A DNA stretch of 64,000 bases. Source: Taudactylus pleione. Its lineage: Eukaryota > Chordata > Amphibia > Anura > Myobatrachidae. Position numbers and translations under genes: made by a program. The notes beneath the pieces are model-generated. The model worked only from the letters and a program-made list of their open reading frames with translations, did not search any database and was not told the DNA's origin. The stretch covers positions 744,001 to 808,000 of the forward strand of contig JAUIMM010001418.1 in assembly GCA_031769625.1 (NCBI GenBank), written 5' to 3'. How positions within the stretch are numbered: position 1 is the first letter of the stretch; the number at the start of each line of letters is the position of its first letter. This document shows positions 1 through 8,779 of the stretch, piece by piece.

Positions 1-567
1 GTACAGAGGCGCAGAGAGGGGGTAGAGCGGGTACTAATTACCCGGGTCTGCCACTGCCCCTCTCCCTCTTATCTGTCAGCAGCCCAGCACACGCTGCAAA
101 TAGTGAGTTTTTTCTAAGGGGGCTTGGCCTTGCCTTCCGCAATCAGTCCATGCCTATGATAGTAATGGGGCCTCGGCTGGCTGTTTATGGCCCTGTGTGT
201 GTAGAGGTAAACTGTACTTGCCAAATTTTAATTAATCTTTTCCGGGAGCAGCCTGGTCATCTCTGCTTCGGGCGGCGGGGGCCAGGCTACAGCCGTCATT
301 CGGCCCCGCCCCCTTTGCTGGAAAGCCCGCGATTCATGGGTCTGCAAGGAACAGGCAGGGATAAACTACGCGATTCGCAATGTTTAGCTCCGCCCCCTGC
401 ATACAGACCCACAAATTTGTCCTAAAATCTCCCCATCATGCCCATTTCACAAGGAAGTTGGCGGGATGCGGGAGATGTGCCCACTCTTTCGGGGGTGCAG
501 GGTGTTACACAAAAAATCGGGAGCCTCCTGTGAATCCCGGGAAAGTAGGCAAGTAGGTGTAGAAGGT
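1..567. repeat. Duplicated GC-rich segment, copy 1 (cut by window start)
   Basis: This non-tandem segment recurs at 4563-5127. Reading both copies side by side I see four substitutions and one 2-bp indel: T49 versus C4611, C174 versus T4736, C469 versus T5029, C527 versus A5087, and an extra GT near 197. Three of the four substitutions are CpG/TpG differences. Two GC-box-like strings (CCCCGCCCCC at 304-313 and CCGCCCC at 390-396) are present, but no other promoter signal. The tail (about 460-560) resembles interspersed repeats I associate with frog genomes; that is recollection, not a search result. Short open frames here (for example 150-425, 91 codons) have no recognisable domain and shift between the copies because of the indel, so I do not call a gene. 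Confidence 0.85.
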
Positions 568-2410
568 GTATTAGGGGCCTGGTATGTACATGTGTAGTGT
601 GTGTATTAGTGGCCTGGTATGTACATGTGTAGTGTGTGTATTAGTGGCCTGGTATGTACATGTGTAGTGTGTGTATTAGTGGCCTGATATAACATGTGTA
701 GTGTGTGTGTTAGTGGCCTGGTATGTACATGTTTACTGTGTGTATTAGTGGCCTGGTATGTACATGTTTAGTGTGTGTATTAGTGGCCTGGTATGTACAT
801 GTGTAGTGTGTGTATTAGTGGCCTGGTATGTACATGTGTAGTGTGTGTATAAGTGGCCTGGTATATACATGTTTAGTGTGTGTATTAGTGGCCTGGTATG
901 TACATGTTTAGTGTGTGTATTAGTGGCCTGGTATGAACATGTTTAGTGTGTGTATTAGTGGCCTGGTATGTACATGTGTAGTGTGTGTATAAGTGGCCTG
1001 GTATATACATGTTTAGTGTGTGTGTATTAGTGGCCTGGTATGTACATGTTTATTGTGTGTGTATTAGTGGCCTGGTATGTACATGTGTAGTGTGTGTATT
1101 AGTAGCCTGGTATGTACATGTGTAGTGTGTGTATTAGTAGCCTGGTATGTACATGTGTAGTGTGTGTATTAGTAGCCTGGTATGTACATGTGTAGTGTGT
1201 GTATTAGTGGCCTGGTATGTACATGTGTAGTGTGTGTATTAGTGGCCAGGTATGTACATGTGTAGTGTGTGTATTAGTGGCCTGGTATATACATGTTTAG
1301 TGTGTGTATTAGTGGCCTGGTATGTACATGTTTAGTGTGTGTATTAGTGGCCTGGTATGTACATGTTTAGTGTGTGTATTAGTGGCCTGGTATGTACATG
1401 TGTAGTGTGTGTATAAGTGGCCTGGTATATACATGTTTAGTGTGTGTGTATTAGTGGCCTGGTATGTACATGTTTATTGTGTGTGTATTAGTGGCCTGGT
1501 ATGTACATGTGTAGTGTGTGTATTAGTGGCCTGGTATGTACATGTGTAGTGTGTGTATTAGTAGCCTGGTATGTGCATGTGATGTGTGTGTATTAGTGGC
1601 CTGGTATGTACATCTGAAGTGTGTGTATTAGTGGCCTGGTATGTACATGTGAAGTGTGTGTATTAGTGGCCTGGTATGTACATGTGAATTGTGTGTATTA
1701 GTGGCCTGGTATGTACATGTGTAGTGTGTGTATTAGGGGCCTGGTATGTACATGTGTAGTGTGTGTATTAGTGGCCTGGTATGTACATGTGTAGTGTGTG
1801 TATTAGTGGCCTGGTATGTACATGTGTAGTGTGTGTATTAGTGGCCTGGTATGTACATGTGTAGTGTGTGTATAAGTGGCCTGGTATATACATGTTTAGT
1901 GTGTGTGTATTAGTGGCCTGGTATGTACATGTGTAGTGTGTGTATTAGTGGCCTGGTATGTACATGTGTACTGTGTGTATAAGTGGCCTGGTATATACAT
2001 GTTTAGTGTGTGTGTATTAGTGGCCTGGTATGTACATGTTATTGTGTGTGTATTAGTGGCCTGGTATGTACATGTGTAGTGTGTGTATTAGTGGCCTGGT
2101 ATGTACATGTGTAGTGTGTGTATTAGTGGCCTGGTATGTACATGTGTAGTGTGTGTATAAGTGGCCTGGTATATACATGTTTAGTGTGTGTGTATTAGTG
2201 GCCTGGTATGTACATGTTATTGTGTGTGTATTAGTGGCCTTGTATGTACATGTGTATTGTGTGTAATAGTGGCCTGGTATGTACATATGTAGTGTGTGTA
2301 TTAGTGGCCTGGTATGTACATGTGATGTGTGTGTATTAGTGGCCTGCTATGTACATGTGTAGTGTGTGCATTAGTGGCCTGATATGTACATGTGTAGTGT
2401 GTGTATTAGT
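1..2410. other. Segmental duplication copy 1 (GC-rich segment plus family A array)
   Basis: Bases 1-2410 match 4563-7040 in the same orientation. The coordinate offset is 4562 before the GT indel near 197, 4560 through most of the array, and 4632 at the end because copy 2 gained 72 bp, equal to one 35-bp plus one 37-bp unit. Shared odd units, such as the GATATAACATG deletion unit, show that the two arrays are copies rather than independent expansions. The left edge lies at or beyond the window start. Confidence 0.9.
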
Positions 2411-2437
2411 GTCCTGGTATGTACATGTGTAGTGGGG
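568..2437. repeat. 35-bp minisatellite family A, array 1
   Basis: Tandem array of about 53 units of 35 bp. Each unit contains GTATTAGTGGCCTGG followed by TATGTACATGTGTAG and a TGTGT tail. Recurrent variants are 37-bp units with an extra GT, units with TATATACATGTTTAG, and a 1-bp deletion (GATATAACATG) near 686. The TG-rich linker and the overlapping palindromes TGTACA and ACATGT in most units are its main sequence features. The last unit (from 2403) already carries the GGGG tail typical of family B, so the change of family is gradual. No coding potential is claimed; the array is open in places on the minus strand only because of periodicity. Confidence 0.95.
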
Positions 2438-3221
2438 GTATTAGCAGGCAGGTCTGTACATGTGTAGTGGGGGTCTTTGCAGGCAGGTCTGTACATGTGT
2501 AGTGGGGGTATTAGAGGGCAGGTCTGTACATGTGTAGTGGGGGTATTAGCAGGCAGGTCTGTACATGTGTAGTGGGGGTGTTAGCAGGCAGGTCTGTACA
2601 TGTGTAGTGGGGGTATTAGCAGGCAGGTCTGTACATGTGTAGTGGGGGTATTAGCAGGCAGGTCTGTACATGTGTAGTGGGGGTATTAGCAGGCAGGTCT
2701 GTACATGTGTAATGGGGGTATTAGCAGGCAGGTCTGTACATGTGTAGTGATGGTATTAGCAGGCAGGTCGGTACATGTGTAGTGATGGTATTAGCAGGCA
2801 GGTCTGTACATGTGTAGTGGGGGTATTAGCAGGCAGGTCTGTACATGTGTAGTGATGGTATTAGCAGGCAGGTCGGTACATGTGTAGTGATGGTATTAGC
2901 AGGCAGGTCTGTACATGTGTAGTGATGGTATTAGCAGGCAGGTCTGTACATGTGTAGTGATGGTATTAGCAGGCAGGTCTGTACATGTGTAGTGATGGTA
3001 TTAGCAGGCAGGTCTGTACATGTGTAGTGGGGGTATTAGCAGGCAGGTCTGTACATGTGTAGTGATGGTATTAGCAGGCAGGTCTGTACATGTGTAGTGT
3101 TGGTATTAGCAGGCAGGTCTGTACATGTGTAGTGTTGGTATTAGCAGGCAGGTCTGTACATGTGTAGTGGGGGTATTAGCAGGCAGGTCTGTTACATGTA
3201 CAGTAGGGGTATTAGCAGACT
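2438..3221. repeat. 35-bp minisatellite family B
   Basis: About 22 units of 35 bp with core GTATTAGCAGGCAGGTCTG followed by TACATGTGTAGTG and a variable three-base tail (GGG, ATG or TTG). It is clearly homologous to family A: the TACATGTGTAGTG half is the same and the GGCCTGGTAT half is replaced by AGGCAGGTCT. The GGG-tail and ATG-tail units are interspersed, suggesting local conversion or slippage. The final units (3181-3221) are degraded. This block separates the two copies of the larger duplication and is absent after the second copy. Confidence 0.95.
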
Positions 3222-3855
3222 AGATATAAAAAAAACAGCGCTTACCCAGATCAGGGAAACAGGTATTTATGCAGCAGTAAAAAAATACGTATTTGCCACC
3301 TCTTAACAACTATACAGAAAGGCAATATTACTGCGCTTAAATACCCATAAAGGTTATTAGGTTTTATTTACCCACACTTATAATAAAGTAAAAACATTAC
3401 ATACATAAAAATAAATACAGATGTATACACAGCCTAAAAAAAAAAATAATTACCAGGAGTTGATCAGACTCTATGTATAAAAAAGATTTGTAACTTTCCC
3501 AAGCAGGAAAAGATCCCCAATTTGGGGCCTTCGGAGTAAATCACAGGCCCCCATACTATAGTTTCAGTTCAGCGTATTGAACAATTGTGCACTTGATACA
3601 TCCAAAATGATACATATTATATAAAAATAGGTTAATCTCATGTATCCAGCGGTATTATTGTACTTTGTATCCAAAAAGCTTCCTCACTTGCCGTAAACAA
3701 TACAATGGGTTGTGGAAGTCCACCTCAGAATATTAATATAGTCAGTGCCGGTTTTATTCCAATCTAAGGCACCTATTTTCCAGCACCCCAGTTGATAGTG
3801 TGGGGCTGATGTAGATACTGGCAGTGTTAGTACTTGTGTCACCTCTCATCACCAG
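3222..3855. other. AT-rich non-tandem stretch, no gene seen
   Basis: About 630 bp without tandem structure. It has A-rich runs near 3228 and 3435, an AATAAA hexamer at 3382-3387, and many stops in every frame. The texture is that of old interspersed-repeat remnants, but I cannot assign a family by eye. No terminal inverted repeat, poly-A tail with target-site duplication, or open frame of note was found. It separates the family B array from the 24-bp minisatellite. Confidence 0.6.
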
Positions 3856-4157
3856 CCTCGGGCAGGGTCAGCAGGATAGCCTCGGGCACACTTTAAGGGA
3901 GTTCCGTACCTCAGTGGGATAGCCTCGGGCAGGGTCAGCAGGATAGCCTCGGGCAGGGTCAGCAGGATAGCCTCGGGCAGGGTCAGCAGGATAGCCTCGG
4001 GCAGGGTCAGCAGGATAGCCTCGGGCAGGGTCAGCAGGATAGCCTCGGGCAGGGTTAGCAGGATAGCCTCGGGCAGGGTCAGCAGGATAGCCTCGGGCAG
4101 GGTCAGCAGGATATCCTCGGGCACACTTGAAGGGAGTTCCGTACCTCAGTGGGATAG
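3856..4157. repeat. 24-bp minisatellite framed by two 43-bp units
   Basis: One 24-bp unit at 3856-3879 (CCTCGGGCAGGGTCAGCAGG then ATAG) is followed by a 43-bp unit at 3880-3922. Eight 24-bp units follow at 3923-4114, then a second 43-bp unit at 4115-4157. Both unit types start with CCTCGGGCA and end with GATAG (the last 24-bp unit ends ATAT), so the 43-bp unit is a 24-bp unit with a different interior (around GAGTTCCGTACCTCAGTGG). Because 24 is a multiple of three, minus-strand frames stay open with an 8-residue repeat; with no start context, conservation or partner exon I regard these as non-coding. Bases 4158-4298 after it hold nothing recognisable. Confidence 0.92.
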
Positions 4158-4298
4158 CACTCCCAAAAGCCGCCAGTCTCTGTAGCCGCATCAATCCACA
4201 GGTCGTTATCTGTGCTTAAATGCTTGTTGCAAGATATTTCTATATAACATTAGCAACAATATATTTTGGGAAACTTTGCAAGTATTGATACTAACATG

Positions 4299-4500
4299 GG
4301 GCCTGATTCAGATCTGCATGCAATGCCGATATTTACGCAGCTTGAGCAGTTGTGTGTTAAAGTCGCACTACGCACGTGCAGCGATTGTTTTGCGATCTCA
4401 CAGAAGATTCAGTCACAAAGTTAGTTACAGGTTAGTCAGCATTTGGGGGAGGTAATGGGGGGGGTTTAGAAAAACACAGGTGTGTCGGACCGTTTAAATA
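4299..4500 (+). mobile_element. Truncated MITE-like element (one end only)
   Basis: It begins with GGGCCTGATTCAGA, the terminal repeat also seen at 7800 and 8329. Its interior matches the reverse complement of 8581-8779. The AGCATTTGGGGG block at 4438-4449 corresponds to 8633-8644, and GTTTAAAT at 4492-4499 corresponds to the ATTTAAAC region at 8582-8589. The spacing from the terminal repeat is nearly equal (about 202 versus 199 bp). Similarity stops at about 4500 and no second terminus follows, so roughly half the element is missing. It is non-autonomous, with no transposase frame. The break lies next to minisatellite-like sequence leading into the second copy of the large duplication. Confidence 0.75.
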
Positions 4501-4523
4501 CAGTTGGGGGGTAGGCAACTATG

Positions 4524-4562
4524 ACGTGTAGTGAGGGTATTAGTGGGCAGTTATGTACATGT
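4524..4562. repeat. Single family-B/A-like unit at the duplication junction
   Basis: Directly before the second copy of the GC-rich segment lies one degenerate minisatellite unit: GTGTAGTGAGGGTATTAGTG followed by GGCAGTTATGTACATGT. It resembles family B in its tail and family A in its core. Its position exactly at the junction suggests that recombination between minisatellite units created or bounded the duplication; that is inference. About 20 bp (4503-4523) between it and the truncated element are unassigned. Confidence 0.7.
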
Positions 4563-5127
4563 GTACAGAGGCGCAGAGAGGGGGTAGAGCGGGTACTAAT
4601 TACCCGGGTCCGCCACTGCCCCTCTCCCTCTTATCTGTCAGCAGCCCAGCACACGCTGCAAATAGTGAGTTTTTTCTAAGGGGGCTTGGCCTTGCCTTCC
4701 GCAATCAGTCCATGCCTATGATAGTAATGGGGCCTTGGCTGGCTGTTTATGGCCCTGTGTGTAGAGGTAAACTGTACTTGCCAAATTTTAATTAATCTTT
4801 TCCGGGAGCAGCCTGGTCATCTCTGCTTCGGGCGGCGGGGGCCAGGCTACAGCCGTCATTCGGCCCCGCCCCCTTTGCTGGAAAGCCCGCGATTCATGGG
4901 TCTGCAAGGAACAGGCAGGGATAAACTACGCGATTCGCAATGTTTAGCTCCGCCCCCTGCATACAGACCCACAAATTTGTCCTAAAATCTCCCCATCATG
5001 CCCATTTCACAAGGAAGTTGGCGGGATGTGGGAGATGTGCCCACTCTTTCGGGGGTGCAGGGTGTTACACAAAAAATCGGGAGCCTACTGTGAATCCCGG
5101 GAAAGTAGGCAAGTAGGTGTAGAAGGT
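4563..5127. repeat. Duplicated GC-rich segment, copy 2
   Basis: Second copy of the segment at 1-567, differing by four substitutions and a missing GT. Immediate upstream sequence is a minisatellite unit, so this is the only place in the window where the left edge of the duplication can be seen. No gene is supported: the open frame at 4553-4795 is different in frame and extent from that in copy 1. Confidence 0.88.
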
Positions 5128-7040
5128 GTATTAGGGGCCTGGTATGTACATGTGTAGTGTGTGTATTAGTGGCCTGGTATGTACATGTGTAGTGTATGTA
5201 TTAGTGGCATGGTATGTACATGTGTAGTGTGTGTATTAGTGGCCTGATATAACATGTGTAGTGTGTGTATTAGTGGCCTGGTATGTACATGTTTACTGTG
5301 TGTATTAGTGGCCTGGTATGTACATGTTTAGTGTGTGTATTAGTGGCCTGGTATGTACATGTGTAGTGTGTGTATTAGTGGCCTGGTATGTACATGTGTA
5401 GTGTGTGTATAAGTGGCCTGGTATATACATGTTTAGTGTGTGTATTAGTGGCCTGGTATGTACATGTTTAGTGTGTGTATTAGTGGCCTGGTATGTACAT
5501 GTTTAGTGTGTGTATTAGTGGCCTGGTATGTACATGTGTAGTGTGTGTACAAGTGGCCTGGTATATACATGTTTAGTGTGTGTGTATTAGTGGCCTGGTA
5601 TGTACATGTTTATTGTGTGTGTATTAGTGGCCTGGTATGTACATGTGTAATGTGTGTATTAGTAGCCTGGTATGTACATGTGTAGTGTGTGTATTAGTAG
5701 CCTGGTATGTACATGTGTAGTGTGTGTATTAGTAGCCTGGTATGTACATGTGTAGTGTGTGTATTAGTGGCCTGGTATGTACATGTGTAGTGTGTGTATT
5801 AGTGGCCTGGTATGTACATGTGTAGTGTGTGTATTAGTGGCCTGGTATATACATGTTTAGTGTGTGTATTAGTGGCCTGGTATGTACATGTTTAGTGTGT
5901 GTATTAGTGGCCTGGTATGTACATGTTTAGTGTGTGTATTAGTGGCCTGGTATGTACATGTGTAGTGTGTGTATAAGTGGCCTGGTATATACATGTTTAG
6001 TGTGTGTGTATTAGTGGCCTGGTATGTACATGTTTATTGTGTGTGTATTAGTGGCCTGGTATGTACATGTGTAGTGTGTGTATTAGTGGCCTGGTATGTA
6101 CATGTGTAGTGTGTGTATTAGTAGCCTGGTATGTGCATGTGATGTATGTGTATTAGTGGCCTGGTATGTACATCTGAAGTGTGTGTATTAGTGGCCTGGT
6201 ATGTACATGTGAAGTGTGTGTATTAGTGGCCTGGTATGTACATGTGAATTGTGTGTATTAGTGGCCTGGTATGTACATGTGTAGTGTGTGTATTAGGGGC
6301 CTGGTATGTACATGTGTAGTGTGTGTATTAGTGGCCTGGTATGTACATGTGTAGTGTGTGTATTAGTGGCCTGGTATGTACCTGTGTAGTGTGTGTATTA
6401 GTGGCCTGGTATGTACATGTGTAGTGTGTGTATAAGTGGCCTGGTATATACATGTTTAGTGTGTGTGTATTAGTGGCCTGGTATGTACATGTGTAGTGTG
6501 TGTATTAGTGGCCTGGTATGTACATGTGTACTGTGTGTATAAGTGGCCTGGTATATACATGTTTAGTGTGTGTGTATTAGTGGCCTGGTATGTACATGTT
6601 ATTGTGTGTGTATTAGTGGCCTGGTATGTACATGTGTAGTGTGTGTATTAGTGGCCTGGTATGTACATGTGTAGTGTGTGTATTAGTGGCCTGGTATGTA
6701 CATGTGTAGTGTGTGTATTAGTGGCCTGGTATATACATGTTTAGTGTGTGTGTATTAGTGGCCTGGTATGTACATGTGTAGTGTGTGTATAAGTGGCCTG
6801 GTATATACATGTTTAGTGTGTGTGTATTAGTGGCCTGGTATGTACATGTTATTGTGTGTGTATTAGTGGCCTTGTATGTACATGTGTATTGTGTGTAATA
6901 GTGGCCTGGTATGTACATATGTAGTGTGTGTATTAGTGGCCTGGTATGTACATGTGATGTGTGTGTATTAGTGGCCTGCTATGTACATGTGTAGTGTGTG
7001 CATTAGTGGCCTGATATGTACATGTGTAGTGTGTGTATTT
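4563..7040. other. Segmental duplication copy 2 (GC-rich segment plus family A array)
   Basis: Same-orientation copy of 1-2410. It carries 72 bp more within the array, from about 6716, made of one extra 35-bp and one 37-bp unit. After about 7040 the two copies diverge: copy 1 passes into family B and copy 2 into family C. The start-to-start distance of about 4.56 kb suggests a composite unit that may also extend left of the window. Confidence 0.88.
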
Positions 7041-7089
7041 GTGGCCTGGTATGTACATGTGAAGTGTGTGTGTATTAGTGGCCTGGTAT
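5128..7089. repeat. 35-bp minisatellite family A, array 2
   Basis: About 56 units of 35-37 bp, the duplicate of the array at 568-2437. The order of variant units (37-bp units, TATATACATGTTTAG units, the 1-bp deletion unit) is preserved between the arrays. Scattered single differences exist, for example GTATGTATTAGTGGCAT near 5195. The right end grades into family C without a sharp boundary. Confidence 0.93.
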
Positions 7090-7759
7090 GTACATGTGTA
7101 GTGGAGGTGTGAGTGGCCTGGTATGTACATGTGTCATGTAGGGGGATATTAGAGGCCAGGTATGTACATGTGTGAGTGGCCTGGTATGTACATGTGTCAG
7201 GTATGAGGTATTAGAGGCCATGTATGTACATGTGTCATGTAGGGGGGTATTAGAGGCCAGGTATGTACATGTGTAGTGGAGGTGTGAGTGGGCTGGTATG
7301 TACATGTGTAGTGGAGGTGTGAGTGGCCTGGTATGTAAATGTGTCAGGTAGGAGGGTATTAGAGGCCAGGTATGTACATGTGTAGATGAGGTGTGAGTGG
7401 CCTTGTATGTACATGTGTCAGGTAGGGGGTTATTAGAGGCCAGGCATGTACATGTGTAGTGGAGGTGTGAGTGGCCTTATTTGTACATATGTCATGTAGG
7501 GGTGTATTAGAGGCCAGGTATGTATATATATCATGTAGGGGGGCATTTGAGGCCAGGTATGTAGTGTATATATGTCATGTAGAAGGGTTTTTTAGGCCAG
7601 GTATGTACATATGTCATGTAGGGGTGTATTAGAGGCCAGGTATGTATATATATCATGCAGGGGGGTATTAGAGGCCAGGTATGTACATATGTCATGTAGA
7701 GGGGTATTAGAGGCCAGGTATGTACATATGTCATGTAGAAGGGTATTAGAGGCCAGGTG
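7090..7759. repeat. 35/39-bp minisatellite family C
   Basis: About 17 to 18 units. In the left half, 35-bp units of the type GTGGAGGTGTGAGTGGCCTG alternate with about 39-bp units of the type GTCATGTAGGGG...TATTAGAGGCCAGG. In the right half (7490-7759) only the 39-bp type remains; three successive units are spaced exactly 39 bp apart (7629, 7668, 7707). All share TATGTACATGTGT or a close variant with families A and B. The alternation suggests a two-unit higher-order repeat that later lost one member. Open frames on the minus strand here are periodicity artefacts. Confidence 0.88.
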
Positions 7760-8012
7760 TGGGTAGAGTAAGTCATTAAGGAGAGCTAAACTGAGCACAG
7801 GGCCTGATTCAGACCCACTCGCAAGCGCTATACGCTCGCAAGCAAGTCGATTGTTACGCAGTGCGCACGCGCAAGCGCAAAAAGCACTCGCTCCGGCGCT
7901 TGCATACAAAAGGGGTGGCTGTCGATGTCGCCCCGTTTGGAAGGCGGGCAGGGGGGGGTGGCTGGGCAAACGGAGATGTTTCTGCAGGAATGCCTGCTGT
8001 TTGTGGGCGGCC

Positions 8013-8040
8013 CTACTGACATCAGTCGTGATGTCAGTAG
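8013..8040. repeat. Perfect 12-bp hairpin (loop 4) inside the MITE
   Basis: Arm CTACTGACATCA (8013-8024) pairs with TGATGTCAGTAG (8029-8040); the loop is GTCG (8025-8028). It is the first of four consecutive hairpins in the element and abuts the next one. Confidence 0.9.
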
Positions 8041-8075
8041 GTGGACTTCCTGCTCTATTAGAGCAGGAAGTCCAC
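8041..8075. repeat. Perfect 16-bp hairpin (loop 3) inside the MITE
   Basis: Arm GTGGACTTCCTGCTCT (8041-8056) pairs with AGAGCAGGAAGTCCAC (8060-8075); the loop is ATT. It starts at the base following the previous hairpin, so a transcript could stack the two helices. Confidence 0.93.
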
Positions 8076-8124
8076 TGGGGCTTGCGGCAACAAAACCCTA
8101 CTGCAAGGGTCTCGCCGCAACCCC

Positions 8125-8158
8125 GATGGTCGCGATGGTCTTGACCATCGCGACCATC
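8125..8158. repeat. Perfect 16-bp near-palindrome (spacer 2) inside the MITE
   Basis: GATGGTCGCGATGGTC (8125-8140) and GACCATCGCGACCATC (8143-8158) are exact reverse complements separated by TT. Each arm contains the internal self-complementary TCGCGA. With a spacer of only two bases it would extrude as a cruciform more readily than fold as a conventional RNA loop. Confidence 0.93.
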
Positions 8159-8159
8159 A

Positions 8160-8214
8160 CCTGGCCGCTCGCATAAGCTGTGGGTGGTCACCCGCAGCTA
8201 TGCGAGAGGCCAGG
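8160..8214. repeat. Imperfect 26-bp hairpin inside the MITE
   Basis: The left arm 8160-8186 pairs with the right arm 8189-8214. There is one G/T mismatch position, one bulged A in the left arm and one G-U-type position; the spacer is two bases. The arms contain CTCGCATA and TATGCGAG. It is the fourth and longest hairpin of the series. Confidence 0.85.
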
Positions 8215-8328
8215 AGGCCGCAACTTAAAAAACAAGCGCCCGCACTGATTCAGCGCAAGCGCTCGCTTTTTGCGAGCGCCTCTGAATCAGGCCCACAGTC
8301 TGCAGCGGTCTCCAATCACCTGTAACTG

Positions 8329-8779
8329 GGGCCTGATTCAGAGATGGATACGATCACAGCTGTGAAAGTATGGTAATGTTAGCAAAGATCACCCGACCAT
8401 AAGGACACCCACTGCTGCCTTATACCTGCGTGCTATGACGCATACCTGTAACATCGAAGCACATCAGCGGCCATCTTACCCTTGCGTAAGGTCTGACCTG
8501 CCGCAGCCTTGGGCGCTCTTCTGACACGCAGAGCTGCGTATGCAATACCAGTGGCTAATTTATGCACGCCCATTTAATGGCATTTAAACTAACAGGCACA
8601 CCAGCGCCTCGCCGATCACCCCCCCAACAACACCCCCAAATGCTCACTTCCTGTCAATCATTCTGCAATGGGTCCCCATGGCTTGCGTGACCGCCATGCG
8701 GCTTGTACACATGCGCAATGGCAAACAATAGCTCGATTTGCGTGAAAATTGCATTAGCGTCCGTCTCTGAATGAGGCCC
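8329..8779 (-). mobile_element. MITE-like DNA transposon, complete, with terminal inverted repeats
   Basis: The left end GGGCCTGATTCAGAGA (8329-8344) and the right end TCTCTGAATGAGGCCC (8764-8779) are inverted repeats with one mismatch. The element is 451 bp. Its right 199 bp are homologous in reverse complement to the truncated copy at 4299-4500, which defines the family and its orientation. No convincing target-site duplication is seen: flanks are CTG on the left and TGA on the right, or CTGG versus CTGA if shifted by one base. It has no transposase. It shares its terminus with the neighbour at 7801-8293 but not its interior, so both were probably mobilised by the same source enzyme; that is inference. 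Confidence 0.82.

Larger units (their letters stand above)
7801..8293. mobile_element. MITE-like DNA transposon with perfect terminal inverted repeats
   Basis: The left end GGCCTGATTCAGA (7801-7813) is the exact reverse complement of the right end at 8281-8293. Flanks are CACAG on both sides (7796-7800 and 8294-8298), consistent with a 5-bp target-site duplication. If the terminal repeat is taken one base longer on each side (GGGCC...), the duplication is the 3-bp ACA. The second reading would fit PIF/Harbinger-type elements, which make 3-bp duplications; I cannot decide from one copy. The interior is CpG- and GCGC-rich and holds four hairpins in a row (8013-8214). No transposase is encoded; open frames at 7851-8144 (+) and across 7592-8191 (-) follow from the GC-rich hairpins. 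It is inserted just right of the family C array. Confidence 0.85.

Noticed and set aside
150..425. 91-codon frame in the GC-rich segment
   Set aside because: The second copy (4563-5127) carries a 2-bp indel that changes the frame, with no sign of selection to keep it.
3222..3855. AATAAA at 3382-3387 as the end of a transcript
   Set aside because: A hexamer alone in AT-rich DNA is common, and no upstream gene is visible on either strand.
3849..4194. Two overlapping minus-strand frames with an 8-residue repeat
   Set aside because: They reflect the 24-bp period (a multiple of 3). Two frames are open at once, and nothing but the repeat is encoded.
2053..7305. Minus-strand frames of 65-77 codons rich in Y, T and H in the 35-bp arrays
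   Set aside because: Periodic by-products of the minisatellites, repeated and shifted from unit to unit.
7592..8191. 199-codon minus-strand frame and overlapping plus-strand frames at 7851-8176
   Set aside because: They cross the border between minisatellite C and a non-autonomous transposon with hairpins; inverted repeats open both strands. No transposase motif is seen.
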